Shown: positions 8,326 through 18,571, numbered from the stretch's first letter. The stretch: 64,000 nucleotides of DNA from Thalassovita gelatinovora (GCF_001458355.1 NZ_CYSA01000010.1:39511-103510); one strand, 5' to 3'. Notes: a model not told the origin generated them from the letters alone. Numbers and translations are program-made.

Positions 8326-9441
8326 TCAGGCCGGTTGGGATCGGGCCTCTGTCAGCGCCTCGGGCAGCGCGGCGGCGAACCGTTTCAGGTCTTCGGGACG
8401 TCCGGCGCTGACCCGGATACAGCGGTTTTGCGGGGCCACGAACGGCATCCGCACGAACACCCCCCGCGTCACCAGCCCGTCCAGCACCGCCTTGGCAAAC
8501 GCCCCGTCAGCGCCGCAATCCACCGCCACGAAATTGGTCGCCGAAGACAGCGCAACCAATCCGTTTTGCGCCGCGATCCGGGCGATTTCCGTCCGTCCGG
8601 CCGCCACGTTGGCACAGGTCTGCGCCAACCAATCGGGGTCGTTCAACGCCGCCAAAGCGCCGATCTGGGCGCTGCGATTCATCCCGAAATGATTGCGGAT
8701 CTTGTTGAAGCTGGTGATCAGGTCCGCCGCCCCCAAAGCATAGCCGACACGCGCCCCGGCCAGCCCGTAAGCCTTTGAAAAGGTGCGCATCCTGATCAGG
8801 CGCGGGTCTTCTATATCCAGCTCGACAGCGGTGCCTTCGGGGGCGAATTCGACATAGGCCTCGTCCAGCACCAACAGGCACCCTGCGGGCAATTTGTCCA
8901 TCGCCTTGACGATGTCCGCGCCTTTGTGCCAGCTGCCCATCGGGTTGTCGGGATTGGCCAGGTAAACGATCTTGGCCCCGACCTCCGCCGCCTTGGCAAA
9001 CAGGGCGTCGGGGTCTTCGTTGTCGCCTTTGTAAGCCACCTTGTGCAGCACCCCGCCAAAGCCCGCGACATGGTAATTGAAGGTCGGATAGGCACCGTCC
9101 GACGTCACCACCGTGTCGCCGACCTCCACCAGCATCCGCGCCAGATACCCCAGCAACCCATCGATGCCTTCACCCACGACGATGTTTTCCACCCCAATCC
9201 CACGCCCCGCCGCCAACGCCCCGCGCAGATCATGACTTTCCGGATCGCCATACATCCACAAATCCGCCGCAGCGGATCGGATCGCCTCGACCGCCTTGGG
9301 CGAAGGACCAAAGACGTTTTCATTCGCCCCCAGCCGTGCCAGAAAAGGCCGCCCCATCGCGCGTTCCTGCGCTTCGGGGCCGACAAAGGGAACGGTTGCG
9401 GGCAGACTGTTCGTCAGTTTGGTGTAGCATGGTTTTGTCAT
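8326..9441 (-). CDS. PLP-dependent aminotransferase, histidinol-phosphate aminotransferase-like
   Basis: A 371-residue fold-type I aminotransferase. Visible motifs are the substrate loop GANENVFGPSP, LANPDNPMG, LVLDEAYVEF and the PLP-lysine motif TFSKAYGLAGARVGYA (Lys223). This is HisC-like, but the gene lies outside a his operon, so it may act on aromatic or other amino acids. The start at 9441 (MTKPCY) is taken as the family-like N-terminus. The divergent neighbour is an enoyl-CoA hydratase, 118 bp away. Substrate cannot be decided from sequence. Confidence 0.88.
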   Translation of the reverse strand: MTKPCYTKLTNSLPATVPFVGPEAQERAMGRPFLARLGANENVFGPSPKAVEAIRSAAADLWMYGDPESHDLRGALAAGRGIGVENIVVGEGIDGLLGYLARMLVEVGDTVVTSDGAYPTFNYHVAGFGGVLHKVAYKGDNEDPDALFAKAAEVGAKIVYLANPDNPMGSWHKGADIVKAMDKLPAGCLLVLDEAYVEFAPEGTAVELDIEDPRLIRMRTFSKAYGLAGARVGYALGAADLITSFNKIRNHFGMNRSAQIGALAALNDPDWLAQTCANVAAGRTEIARIAAQNGLVALSSATNFVAVDCGADGAFAKAVLDGLVTRGVFVRMPFVAPQNRCIRVSAGRPEDLKRFAAALPEALTEARSQPA

Positions 9442-9559
9442 GCTGCCAGATAAACCAAAGCATCCCGGCGGGGCAAGCACGCCGTGCGTGCCCCAACGTC
9501 TTTGTGGATTTCAGCGCCGGAACCCCGATACTGGCCACAAAGCCAGAGGAGACCTTCAG

Positions 9560-10348
9560 ATGAGCCGCGTCAGCGTTGAAATCGAAAACCACATTGCCCG
9601 GGTGACCCTGACCCGTGGTGACAAGATGAATGCCCTTGATCCCGCCATGGTCGAAGCGCTGATCGCCGCGGGCGAGGCACTGATCGGCAATGACGACATC
9701 CGCGCTGTGGTGCTGTCGGGCGAAGGGGCCGCGTTCTGCGCCGGGCTTGATGTGGCCAGCTTCGGAGCGCTTGCAGGTGGCGACGTGGAAGAACGGGTGA
9801 TGACCCGCACCCATGGGCTTGCCAATCAATATCAGCGGGTTTCTCTGGTCTGGCGCGACGTGCCTGTGCCGGTGATTGCGGCGTTGCATGGCGTCACCTT
9901 CGGTGGCGGTATGCAGATTGCGCTGGGGGCGGATATCCGCATTGCCCATCCCGACACCCGGTTGTCGATCATGGAAATGAAATGGGGGCTGGTGCCCGAT
10001 ATGGGCGGTATGGTGCTGTTGCCACAGTTGATGCGTTCAGACGTGCTGCGTCGGCTGACTTATACAAACGATCAGGTCCCGGCCGCCGAAGCGCAAATGC
10101 TGGGGCTGGTGACGGAATTGAACGCGGATCCCAAAGCCGCTGCTCTTGCTTTGGCCGAACAGATCGCTGGCAAAAGCCCCTCTGCCATCCGCGCAGCCAA
10201 ACGGTTGATCGCAGTGGCCGAAAGCGGGACCTCCGAGGCCGAAATCCTGCTGGCCGAAAGCCGCGAACAAACCGATCTGATTGGCAAGCCGCATCAGATG
10301 GAAGTGATCGCTGCCAATATGCAAAAACGCGCCCCGGTTTTCGACTAA
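9560..10348 (+). CDS. Enoyl-CoA hydratase/isomerase (crotonase) family protein
   Basis: A 262-residue crotonase-fold protein. The oxyanion-hole regions are visible: GAAFCAGLDVASFG near residues 57-70 and HGVTFGGGMQIALGADIRIA near residues 113-132. The family hydrates or isomerises CoA thioesters in fatty acid or amino acid breakdown. The ATG at 9560 follows AGAGGAGACCTTCAG, a good ribosome binding site; the longer upstream reading frame is not needed. It stands alone between a divergent aminotransferase and convergent valS. Confidence 0.9.
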   Translation: MSRVSVEIENHIARVTLTRGDKMNALDPAMVEALIAAGEALIGNDDIRAVVLSGEGAAFCAGLDVASFGALAGGDVEERVMTRTHGLANQYQRVSLVWRDVPVPVIAALHGVTFGGGMQIALGADIRIAHPDTRLSIMEMKWGLVPDMGGMVLLPQLMRSDVLRRLTYTNDQVPAAEAQMLGLVTELNADPKAAALALAEQIAGKSPSAIRAAKRLIAVAESGTSEAEILLAESREQTDLIGKPHQMEVIAANMQKRAPVFD

Positions 10349-10444
10349 CCTCAGGCGGATTGATGTCAGCCGCTCCGTGTCGGTCAAATGGTGGCGTATC
10401 GTAGGATGGGGCTGTGGCCTGCAAGTTGGCGATGCTCATAACAT

Positions 10445-10475
10445 AAAAAAGAAGGCACGTTTTAAACGTGCCTTC
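10445..10475 (-). terminator. Rho-independent terminator of valS
   Basis: A perfect stem GAAGGCACGT / ACGTGCCTTC is followed, on the minus strand, by a run of T residues (A-run at 10445-10450 on the plus strand). It lies just past the valS stop at 10504. Confidence 0.92.
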
Positions 10476-10503
10476 CTGATACCTGACAGAGGGTCGGTTG
10501 CGA

Positions 10504-13500
10504 TCAGCCCAGTTCGGCCAGCCGTGCCAAAGCCGCCTTCAGCTTGGCTTCTTCCTCTTCCCGCGCAGCCAGGTTGGCGCGGGTTTCTTCGACCACATCT
10601 TCCGGTGCGCTTGCGGCAAAATTCGGGTTGTTCAGCCGTCCGCGCAGCCCGCCCAATTCCTTGCCCAGCTTGCCCAGCGTCTTTTCCAACCGCGCCTTTT
10701 CCTCACCGATATCGATGATGTCGGCCAATGGCAGCCCAAAGGAACCGCCTTCGACTGCCACGGTGATGCAACCTTTGGGGAACTCCGCCACTTCGGTCAG
10801 GCTGTCGATCCGCGCCAACCGCTTGATCAGAACCTCGTTGCGCGCCCATGCCGCCTTGCCTGCGTCGTCAAGCGCCGACACCAGCATCGGAACATGCAGA
10901 CCGGCTGGCACATGCATCTGGGCCCGGGCTGATCGGACTTCCTCGATCAGCGAAATCACCCAGTTCATTTCCCGGTCGGCCGCCGCGTCGACCAGATCGG
11001 CGGATTTGTAGCCCGGCCAATCAGCATGGACCAGCATCTTAGCCCGATCCCCGGTGGCGCCCCATAGTTCCTCGGTGATGAAGGGCATGATCGGGTGCAG
11101 CAGGATCAGGCACTGATCTAGCACCCAGCCCATCACCTTTTGCGTTTCGGCTTTGTCGGCATTTTCTTCGCCCTGCAACAGCGGTTTGGAAAATTCCACA
11201 TACCAGTCACAGACCTTGCCCCAGACAAAGGCGTAAAGCGCCTGTGCGGCGTCGTTGAAACGGTAAGCCTCCAGCGCCGCATCGACCTCTTCGCGGACCT
11301 TGGCAACTTCGCCGATGATCCATTTGTTCACCGTGGCCGTTGCGGCTGGCACCTCTGCTACCGGGGCGCCGGCCTCGTAAACGCCGTTCATTTCTGCGAA
11401 CCGGGTGGCGTTCCAGATCTTAGTGCCGAAATTTCGGTAACCCGCGATCCGCTGCATATCGAGCTTCAGCACACCGCCCAAGGACGCCATCGTGGCATTG
11501 GTAAACCGCAGCGCGTCAGCACCGTACTCATCGATGATGTCCAACGGATCGACCACGTTGCCGGTCGATTTCGACATCTTCTTGCCCTTGGCGTCGCGTA
11601 CCAGCCCGTGCAGATACACGGTATCGAACGGGATCTCATCGACCACCGCCAACTGCATCATCATCATTCGGGCGACCCAGAAAAACAGGATGTCCTGCCC
11701 GGTGATCAACACATTGGTAGGGAAATAGCGCTGCAACGCTTCGGTCTGTTCCGGCCAACCCAGCGTGCCAATCGGCCACAGGCCGGAACTGAACCAAGTG
11801 TCCAGAACGTCCGGGTCGCGCCAGACCGGATAGACCAGCTTGGTCGGGTCCTGATCTACCGCATACTGCGCCAGGCTTTCGGCCAGCGCGTGAACGGCGG
11901 CATTCTTGTCTGCGACCTCGATCACGGAGGCATGGTTCAGCGGGGCCGGAATATCGGCATTGTCGTCGTTGAACTTCTCCACCACACCGGCGAAATCTGC
12001 GGCGCAGTGATGCACGTCGCCCGCATGCAGCATCCCCCCCGCGTTCAGCAGACGGCCCATTTCGACCAGGTCCAGATCGCCATCACCTTCATCGTCTTTG
12101 AAATCCGGCGCGCTCAGGTCCAGCCCGTACCAGACCGGGATCTGGTGGCCCCACCACAATTGCCGCGAAATGCACCAAGGTTCGATGTTTTCCAACCAGT
12201 GATAATAGGTCTTTTCACCGCTTTCGGGCAGGATCTTGACGCTGCCATCGCGCACCTTGTCCAGCGCCGGTCCGACGATCTTGTCGGTCTCCACGAACCA
12301 CTGATCGGTCAGCATTGGTTCGATCACAACCTTGGACCTATCGCCAAAGGGCTGCATGATCGGCTTGCTTTCGACAAAGGGCACTTCCTGACCTTCCTCG
12401 TCCAGCACTGTCACGGCAAGATCCGCGTCGTTGATATCCTCGATCACCGCCTTGCGGGCGTCAAAGCGATCCATGCCTCGGTATTTTTCCGGCACCAGGT
12501 TTAGCGTATCCACTTCGATTTCGCTGGTCTCCGACCCGGCCGCGATCTCGCGGGCTCGCTTGACGGCTTCCTCATAGGGCAGGCCATCATCGCGCATCGC
12601 GCCCTTGGTATCCATCAGTCGGTACATCGGCAGCTTGCCGCGCTTGGCGACCTGATAGTCGTTGAAATCATGCGCGCCGGTGATCTTCACCGCACCGGAT
12701 CCGAAATCGGGATCGGGATAGCTATCGGTGATGATCGGGATCAACCGGTCACACAGCGGCAGATGCACCATCTTGCCGACGATCGGGGCATAGCGTTCGT
12801 CATCGGGGTGTACCGCGACGGCACCGTCGCCCAACATGGTTTCAGGCCGGGTGGTGGCGATCGAGATGTAATCGCGGGTTTCGCGCAGCACCACTTTGCC
12901 GTCTTCGTCCTTTTCGACATAGTCATAGGTTTCACCATCGGCCAGACGGTATTTGAAATGCCACATATGGCCGTTCACTTCGACATTTTCGACTTCCAGA
13001 TCGGAAATCGCGGTTTCGAAATGCGGGTCCCAGTTGACCAGACGCTTGCCGCGATAGATCAACCCCTTGCGGTACATTTCGACGAAGACCTTGATCACGG
13101 CGTCGTGGAAATTGCCATCTTCCCCTGCCGGTGCGCCTTCGGCACCGGACATGGTGAAAGCGTTGCGCGACCAATCACAAGACGCGCCAAGGCGCTTCAA
13201 TTGCTCGACGATTGTGCCGCCCGATTGCGCTTTCCATTCCCAGACTTTTTCGAGGAAGGCGTCGCGCCCAAGTTCGGCACGCGACGGCAGTTGTGCCTTG
13301 GCCAGTTCGCGTTCGACAACCATCTGGGTGGCGATGCCGGCATGGTCCTGACCCGGTTGCCACAGCGTATCGTACCCCTGCATCCGCTTCCATCGGATCA
13401 AAATGTCCTGCAGCGTGTTATTGAAGGCATGCCCCATATGCAAAACGCCGGTGACATTGGGTGGCGGGATCATGATGCAGAAGCTCGACGCCCCCGGTTT

Positions 13501-13596
13501 TGCATTGGCCCCGGCGCTAAAGCAGCCCGCCTTTTCCCAAGCCGCGTAAAGGCGGCTTTCTGCTTCGGCCGCATTGAAGGTTTTTTCCATCGCCAT
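10504..13596 (-). CDS. valS: Valyl-tRNA synthetase
   Basis: A 1030-residue class I aminoacyl-tRNA synthetase that charges tRNA-Val and edits threonine. The HIGH motif appears as HMGH (residues 53-56, in [17 protein letters not shown]) and the KMSKS motif as [12 protein letters not shown]. The insertion domain for editing lies between them, and the C-terminal coiled coil ([20 protein letters not shown]) is present. Length fits ValS. It stands as a single transcription unit with its own terminator; a TetR gene follows upstream on the same strand at a distance of about 300 bp. Confidence 0.98.
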   Translation of the reverse strand: MAMEKTFNAAEAESRLYAAWEKAGCFSAGANAKPGASSFCIMIPPPNVTGVLHMGHAFNNTLQDILIRWKRMQGYDTLWQPGQDHAGIATQMVVERELAKAQLPSRAELGRDAFLEKVWEWKAQSGGTIVEQLKRLGASCDWSRNAFTMSGAEGAPAGEDGNFHDAVIKVFVEMYRKGLIYRGKRLVNWDPHFETAISDLEVENVEVNGHMWHFKYRLADGETYDYVEKDEDGKVVLRETRDYISIATTRPETMLGDGAVAVHPDDERYAPIVGKMVHLPLCDRLIPIITDSYPDPDFGSGAVKITGAHDFNDYQVAKRGKLPMYRLMDTKGAMRDDGLPYEEAVKRAREIAAGSETSEIEVDTLNLVPEKYRGMDRFDARKAVIEDINDADLAVTVLDEEGQEVPFVESKPIMQPFGDRSKVVIEPMLTDQWFVETDKIVGPALDKVRDGSVKILPESGEKTYYHWLENIEPWCISRQLWWGHQIPVWYGLDLSAPDFKDDEGDGDLDLVEMGRLLNAGGMLHAGDVHHCAADFAGVVEKFNDDNADIPAPLNHASVIEVADKNAAVHALAESLAQYAVDQDPTKLVYPVWRDPDVLDTWFSSGLWPIGTLGWPEQTEALQRYFPTNVLITGQDILFFWVARMMMMQLAVVDEIPFDTVYLHGLVRDAKGKKMSKSTGNVVDPLDIIDEYGADALRFTNATMASLGGVLKLDMQRIAGYRNFGTKIWNATRFAEMNGVYEAGAPVAEVPAATATVNKWIIGEVAKVREEVDAALEAYRFNDAAQALYAFVWGKVCDWYVEFSKPLLQGEENADKAETQKVMGWVLDQCLILLHPIMPFITEELWGATGDRAKMLVHADWPGYKSADLVDAAADREMNWVISLIEEVRSARAQMHVPAGLHVPMLVSALDDAGKAAWARNEVLIKRLARIDSLTEVAEFPKGCITVAVEGGSFGLPLADIIDIGEEKARLEKTLGKLGKELGGLRGRLNNPNFAASAPEDVVEETRANLAAREEEEAKLKAALARLAELG

Positions 13597-13901
13597 GATC
13601 CCAGAACTCGCGTAAAATATCGTTCTCTCCCGTCTACCGAACTGGACCGGAAAGGAAAAGCCGTTATCAGACAGGGCGCATTTGCGGTGTGGGCGGGTTT
13701 GTCTCGTCTCCGGCCTTTGCCTGCGCCAATTGTCTTCTTGCCGTCATTCTTGAGATGTCATCCGCGCGCCAGCCCGCAGCAGGGGCAAGGGGATGAAACA
13801 GCCCTTGAGCAGGCTAACACAATCCGTTTGCCAACATTGCCAAGGGGCCTGTGCAAACAGATTGTCCTTAATATGCCCTCAAGACGGTTCCGGCCTCTTT
13901 A
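13597..13901. other. Non-coding stretch between valS and a tetR gene
   Basis: About 305 bp without a credible gene. It should hold the valS promoter (minus strand). At 13696-13708 it contains GGTTTGTCTCGTC, which recurs at 51757-51769 followed by a similar GGCCTTTG, so part of it belongs to a dispersed intergenic repeat. Confidence 0.5.
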
Positions 13902-14558
13902 CTACCGCTGCCCATCTCTGCTGTCCCCCGTCTTGCCATGTACCGAAGCCAGATGGCATTCGGCCAATCGTCTGGCGGTTCTGGCAAAGCTGGGGTCCCG
14001 CGAATGCTGGGCGGCAACGATGGCACCGTCAACAAGGACGGCAAGACTGCGCGCGGTTTCAGTAACATCGGGTATCTTCATTTCCATGGCTTGTGCCTTG
14101 AGCCAGGTAAGAAGGTATTCCTTGTGCAGATCGGCCGCGCGGCGGACCGCGTCATTGCCGGTATCGAATTCGGCGACGGCATTGATGAACGGGCAGCCAT
14201 AGAATCCCGGATCGGAAAACCATTCTTCCAGCACGTCAAACACCGCCAACAGGCGGGTTTGCGCCGGACCGTCGATTTCGGCCAGTCGGCCGAAGAACCA
14301 ACTGCGCCAAGTTTCCCCTTCAGCTTCGAGGACAGCCGAGATCAAGTCTTCTTTCGAACGAAAGTGATTATAAAGCGTCGCCTTTGCAGTGCCCGCCCGC
14401 GACAGGATGGAATCGATCCCAGTGGCGGCAAAGCCGTGATTGCAGAACAGGTGGGACGCCGCGCTCATGATCTTGTCGCGCGCGGATGTCGCTGGCAGGG
14501 CGGCAAAGCTCCAGCCGGAAGTGTCCCGCAGGCAAATGTCGTTCAGTCCATCATCCAT
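13902..14558 (-). CDS. TetR/AcrR-family regulator
   Basis: A 218-residue TetR-family protein. The helix-turn-helix lies at about residues 22-66 (KIMSAASHLFCNHGFAATGI then DSILSRAGTAKATLYNHFRSKEDL). The C-terminal domain resembles the TetR_C_LmrA/YxaF-type group (FYGCPFINAVAEF). I chose the ATG at 14558 over an upstream TTG. It is divergent from the cyanase-containing block, with about 415 bp between the two start codons. A palindrome at 14676-14691 is a candidate operator. Control of the block is inferred from position. Confidence 0.87.
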   Translation of the reverse strand: MDDGLNDICLRDTSGWSFAALPATSARDKIMSAASHLFCNHGFAATGIDSILSRAGTAKATLYNHFRSKEDLISAVLEAEGETWRSWFFGRLAEIDGPAQTRLLAVFDVLEEWFSDPGFYGCPFINAVAEFDTGNDAVRRAADLHKEYLLTWLKAQAMEMKIPDVTETARSLAVLVDGAIVAAQHSRDPSFARTARRLAECHLASVHGKTGDSRDGQR

Positions 14559-14675
14559 TTCGGCGGCCCTTCGTGAAACACCACGCAAATCTCAAAAGGC
14601 ACCCGGAAAACTAACAGCCTGCGCTGTAACAAGGCGCCTCTTGTAAAATGTTTTCCATATATAAGGCGATAAATC

Positions 14676-14691
14676 AAGACAGATTGGTCTT
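14676..14691. promoter_or_regulatory. Candidate TetR operator upstream of the cyanase block
   Basis: The 16-bp inverted repeat AAGACAGATTGGTCTT (half-sites AAGAC/GTCTT, 6-bp spacer) lies in the AT-rich region between the TetR gene and the ABC transporter gene. Its form resembles known TetR operators with GAC/GTC half-sites. No other palindrome in the region looked better. Confidence 0.4.
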
Positions 14692-14974
14692 CTTCTTGAA
14701 GGTCCTTTTTAGGAATCGGGCTGCTGGTGAATCTACCGACTCTCCCTTGTGTCTTCCGGGAATTTTCGGTCGGGTGAGAGGTGGAAACGCGAAAATGAGT
14801 CATTTTACGCCCGAATACGGGCGGTCTAGCTCAATTTTCGCCAAAATATTACTCAAACCAAGTTTGTCGCCCATTTGGCAGGTCGAAAGATTGACGGGGG
14901 CAAATGGATTCGCCGTAATTAGACAGAACGGTATGTTCAGTGCTGCTTGATTGACGTGAGTGAAAGGGGACGAA

Positions 14975-15841
14975 ATGATCGTGACGCGATTAAACGAGAC
15001 GGCCGCAGATCCTGCGGCAATTGCCCCCGCAGAGCGCATCGTGAAACCCATCCGGGGCTCGCATGTCGCCATTCGTGCGCTTTCACATGCTTACCGGCGT
15101 TCAGATGGGCTTGTCCTGAAAGACATGGATTTCGAAATCCAACAAGGCGAGGTTGTCGCACTTCTCGGCCGATCAGGATGTGGCAAGTCAACGCTGTTGC
15201 ACATGATGGCGGGGCTGACCTTGCCCAGTCAGGGCGAGGTCGTGATCAATGGTAACACCTTGCGGGCCCCGTCGCCGAAATGGGTCATGATGTTTCAGGC
15301 CCCGTCGCTTTATCCTTGGATGACGGTGGCCCAGAACGCGGCACTTGGCCTGCGATTTTCGCGGCGCAGCGATGAAATCGCTCAGCGCGTCCCAGAAGTG
15401 CTTGGACTGGTCGATCTTGCCAGTTTTGCAGATCGTAATGCGCAGGAATTGTCCGGTGGCCAGCAACAGCGCGTAGCCCTGGCCCGATCGCTCGCCCCGA
15501 GCCCGGAAATGCTGCTTCTGGATGAACCGTTTTCGGCGCTTGATGCCTTCACGCGCCGCGCTTTGCAAAAAGACGTGCGTAAGATTGCCAAGACCCTCGG
15601 CCTTACCTTGGTCATCGTGACCCATGATGTGGGCGAAGCGGTGCGTATGGCCGACCGTGTTCTGGTGCTCGAAGCCAATCCAGGACGCATCGCCGAAGAC
15701 ACCCAGATCGCCCTGACCGAGGACGAGCGCAGCGGCGGGTCCGAGCCATTCCAGAACGAACATTCCCGCCTTATGGGCATTTATTCCGATGTCGCCGACA
15801 TGAGCGATGTCCCCACCGAAAACGATTTCGCGCAGCTTTAA
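14975..15841 (+). CDS. ABC transporter ATPase, SsuB/TauB/NrtD type
   Basis: A 288-residue ATPase with Walker A GRSGCGKST, signature LSGGQQQRVALARS, Walker B MLLLDEPFSALD and an H-loop HDVGEAVRMADRV. This is the nitrate/sulfonate/bicarbonate importer subfamily and it should energise uptake by the permease two genes downstream. The ATG at 14975 follows AAGGGGACGA and is preferred over an in-frame GTG five codons earlier. It is the first gene of a co-directional block ending in cyanase and a flavoprotein reductase, so cyanate or a related N/S compound is the probable cargo. Confidence 0.92.
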   Translation: MIVTRLNETAADPAAIAPAERIVKPIRGSHVAIRALSHAYRRSDGLVLKDMDFEIQQGEVVALLGRSGCGKSTLLHMMAGLTLPSQGEVVINGNTLRAPSPKWVMMFQAPSLYPWMTVAQNAALGLRFSRRSDEIAQRVPEVLGLVDLASFADRNAQELSGGQQQRVALARSLAPSPEMLLLDEPFSALDAFTRRALQKDVRKIAKTLGLTLVIVTHDVGEAVRMADRVLVLEANPGRIAEDTQIALTEDERSGGSEPFQNEHSRLMGIYSDVADMSDVPTENDFAQL

Positions 15842-15857
15842 GAGGACCGAAAGACCT

Positions 15858-17153
15858 ATGACCGATCCCCATCACAAGAAGACCTGTTCGCACCAGCATG
15901 AACACGGGCATGAACTCGACCTCCACGGTGCCTGCTGCGGCGGCGAAACCGACTTCGATCCTGGCCGTCGTTCGGCGCTGGATCTTCTGGCCAAGGGCGG
16001 CATGGCTGCGATGCTGGCCGGTATGACCGGGGCGCTGCCGCAGATGGCACAAGCCCAAGATGATGACGTGCTGCGCATCGGATATCTGCCGATTACCGAC
16101 GCGACTCCGCTATTGGTGGCCCATGCCAAAGGGTATTTCGAAGAAGAAGGTGTCAAGGCCGAAAAACCGACGCTGATCCGCGGCTGGTCGCCGCTGATCG
16201 AAGGCTTCGCGGCGGGCAAGTTCAACCTGGTGCACTTCCTCAAACCGATCCCGGTCTGGATGCGCTACAACAACAACTTCCCGGTCAAGGTGATGGCCTG
16301 GGCTCATACCAACGGGTCGGCCTTGGTGGTGGGGCGTCATACCGATATTGCCGATTTCGCCGGTCTAGGCGGTAAACAGGTGGCGGTTCCGTTCTGGTAT
16401 TCGATGCACAATATCGTGCTGCAATACGCGCTGCGCGCCGCCGGGATCAAGCCGGTGATCAAGGCGCAGGGTGAAGCGATTGCCCCCGACGAATGCAACC
16501 TGCAGGTCCTGCCTCCGCCCGAAATGCCGCCCGCTTTGGCCGCCAAGAAGATCGACGCCTATATCGTGGCCGAACCGTTCAACGCCTTGGGCGAATTGAA
16601 GGCCGGGGCCCGGATGCTGCGGTTTACCGGCGATATCTGGAAAAATCATCCCTGCTGTGTGGTCTGCATGAACGAAGAGACCACCAAGGCGAAACCGGAA
16701 TGGACCCAAGGCGTGATGAACGCGGTGGTCAAGGCGTCGATCTATGCGTCGCAAAACAAGGAAGAAGTGGCAGAACTGCTTTCCAAGGACGGGGCAGGAT
16801 ACCTGCCAGCCCCCGCTGCGGTGGTGAAGCGTGCGATGACGCTTTACGCCGACAATCCCGACTATATCGAATCCGGCGCGATCAAGAACGAAGGCGAATT
16901 CCTCAACGGCCGGATCGATTTCCAGCCTTGGCCCTATCCTTCGGCGACCAAGCTGATCGTCGGGGCAATGAACAAGACAGTGGTGTCGGGCGATACGACT
17001 TTCTTAGACGGGCTGGACCCTGAATTCGTGGCCAATGACTTGGTCGATTACAACTTCGTCAAGAACGCGCTGGAAAAATACCCCGAGTGGAAAAGCGATC
17101 CTTCGGTCAGCGGTGGCGATCCCTATACCCGTACCGAGATCCTGAAACTATGA
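15858..17153 (+). CDS. Tat-exported ABC substrate-binding protein (NrtA/CynA/SsuA-like) with His/Cys-rich prefix
   Basis: A 431-residue binding protein. Residues 35-62 are a twin-arginine signal (PGRRSALDLLAKGG, hydrophobic stretch, AQA), so it is exported folded. Before it sits an unusual prefix with eight His and three Cys (HHKKTCSHQHEHGHELDLHG and then ACCGG). The mature protein starts DDDVLRIGYLPITDATPLLV, typical of the NMT1/nitrate-sulfonate-cyanate binding family. Genes for the ATPase (16 nt upstream) and permease (ATGA overlap downstream) complete the importer. Context with cyanase suggests cyanate or an organic precursor as ligand; this is inference. The prefix would be removed if the signal is cleaved normally. 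Confidence 0.9.
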   Translation: MTDPHHKKTCSHQHEHGHELDLHGACCGGETDFDPGRRSALDLLAKGGMAAMLAGMTGALPQMAQAQDDDVLRIGYLPITDATPLLVAHAKGYFEEEGVKAEKPTLIRGWSPLIEGFAAGKFNLVHFLKPIPVWMRYNNNFPVKVMAWAHTNGSALVVGRHTDIADFAGLGGKQVAVPFWYSMHNIVLQYALRAAGIKPVIKAQGEAIAPDECNLQVLPPPEMPPALAAKKIDAYIVAEPFNALGELKAGARMLRFTGDIWKNHPCCVVCMNEETTKAKPEWTQGVMNAVVKASIYASQNKEEVAELLSKDGAGYLPAPAAVVKRAMTLYADNPDYIESGAIKNEGEFLNGRIDFQPWPYPSATKLIVGAMNKTVVSGDTTFLDGLDPEFVANDLVDYNFVKNALEKYPEWKSDPSVSGGDPYTRTEILKL

Positions 17154-17965
17154 GCACGCTGGCCGATATTCCCATGCGGTTCAGCCTACCCGGGCTGGGC
17201 CGTGCCCGGGGGGTGGTGAATGCCGCTCTCGGCATCGGTATTCTGCTGGCCCTTTGGTGGGGCGGCGGCTGGGTCGTCGCCAACAACGATGATCTGTTCG
17301 CTTTCGCCGATTTTGCCCCGGCACCGACACTGACGCGGCTGTGGGAAATGATCGTGACCGGCGAGGTGGTGAGCATGTCTGGCCCGTCGCTGATGCGGGT
17401 TGGGTTGGGTCTGCTCTATGCGGCGGCAATCGGGGTGCCGGTGGGGATCACCATCGGGCGGATGAAGCGGGTGAATGAAGTGGCCAACATGCCGTTTCAA
17501 TTCCTGCGGATGATTTCACCGCTCGCCTGGATGCCGATCGCTGTAATGGCGTTCAAGACCTGGGATGGTGCGATCATCTTCCTGATCACTATGGCCGCCG
17601 TCTGGCCGATTCTGTTTTCCACCGCCGGTGGGGTGCGCCGGATCGACCCGGCTTGGCTCAAGGTGGCGCGGAACTTGGGCGCTAATCCGATCCACATGCT
17701 CTTCGTGGTGATCCTGCCGGCGATCGCGGTCGATGTCCTGTCAGGGATCCGGCTGGCGCTTGGTGTGGCTTGGGTGGTGTTGGTGCCGGCCGAATATCTC
17801 GGGGTGACCTCGGGCCTTGGCTACGCGATCAACGATGCCCGCGACACGCTCGACTATGCCCAGCTTGGGGCCGTGGTGGTGGTGATCGGTGTCATTGGCT
17901 TCATGCTCGACTGGCTTTGCATGATGGCAATCAAGAAATTCAACTGGCTGCGCGAAGATCACTGA
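17150..17965 (+). CDS. ABC transporter permease, SsuC/NrtB/TauC type
   Basis: A 271-residue membrane protein with about six hydrophobic helices and the cytoplasmic EAA loop region (RRIDPAWLKVARNLGANPIHML) of binding-protein-dependent permeases. The start ATG overlaps the stop of the binding-protein gene (ATGA), showing translational coupling. It completes a three-gene importer with the two upstream genes. Family members move nitrate, taurine, alkanesulfonates, bicarbonate or cyanate. Confidence 0.92.
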   Translation: MSTLADIPMRFSLPGLGRARGVVNAALGIGILLALWWGGGWVVANNDDLFAFADFAPAPTLTRLWEMIVTGEVVSMSGPSLMRVGLGLLYAAAIGVPVGITIGRMKRVNEVANMPFQFLRMISPLAWMPIAVMAFKTWDGAIIFLITMAAVWPILFSTAGGVRRIDPAWLKVARNLGANPIHMLFVVILPAIAVDVLSGIRLALGVAWVVLVPAEYLGVTSGLGYAINDARDTLDYAQLGAVVVVIGVIGFMLDWLCMMAIKKFNWLREDH

Positions 17966-18016
17966 CGCGCCTCCAAAAGACGAGACCAAATATCTGACTA
18001 CCAAAGGAGAATTCAG

Positions 18017-18571
18017 ATGTCCGAACCTGCAACCGCACTCACTGGCTGCCTTGCTCCCGACGCGGGTCTCGACCCGATCGACAAATCCGGGTTGGAAGGG
18101 TTGATCGCAAAGGGCAAGGAAAATCCCCAGGCGATCAAAACGCTGAAATGTAAAACCGTTGCCGAGGGCCGTTTCCGCCACGCCAACTATATCCGAAACC
18201 TTGAACCCTATATCGTCGACGAACCGCCAGCGTTGCTGGGCGACGACACTGCGCCGAACCCGTCCGAGGCTTCTCTGGCCGCTCTGGGGTCCTGTGTTGC
18301 GGTTGGTCTGCACGCCAACGCTGTTGCCCGCGGTATCACCGTGCAATCGCTGGAACTGGAATTGGAAGGTGATCTGAACATCACTGCCGTCTGGGGCACC
18401 GGCGATGTATCGGCAAAGCCGGTTGGTTTCACCGATGTGCGCATCAAAGTCGACATGAAAGCCGACTGCCCGCAGGAAGAAATCGACGCTTTGGTCAACC
18501 ACGTGATCCAGTGGTCGCCAGTGTTCAACACCTTCTCGCGGCCGGTGAACATGATCGCCGAAACCGTCTGA
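18017..18571 (+). CDS. OsmC-family protein
   Basis: A 184-residue protein with the OsmC fold. The first conserved Cys is in LAALGSCVAVGLHANAVARG and the second in MKADCPQEEI, the pair used for thiol chemistry in Ohr/OsmC peroxidases. It carries a longer N-terminus than Ohr. A ribosome binding site (AAAGGAGAATTCAG) precedes the ATG. It is the fourth gene of the importer/cyanase block. A role in thiol or persulfide handling would fit a sulfur-containing substrate, but that is inference; a general peroxide role is the alternative. Confidence 0.88.
   Translation: MSEPATALTGCLAPDAGLDPIDKSGLEGLIAKGKENPQAIKTLKCKTVAEGRFRHANYIRNLEPYIVDEPPALLGDDTAPNPSEASLAALGSCVAVGLHANAVARGITVQSLELELEGDLNITAVWGTGDVSAKPVGFTDVRIKVDMKADCPQEEIDALVNHVIQWSPVFNTFSRPVNMIAETV

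Noticed and set aside
11140..12504. Long open frame opposite valS
   Set aside because: It is antisense to a well-supported essential gene and has no recognisable family; GC-rich codon bias opens such frames.
14800..14975. Sigma-54 promoter before the cyanase block
   Set aside because: TTGGCAGG near 14876 resembles the -24 element, but no GC doublet at -12 with correct spacing follows.
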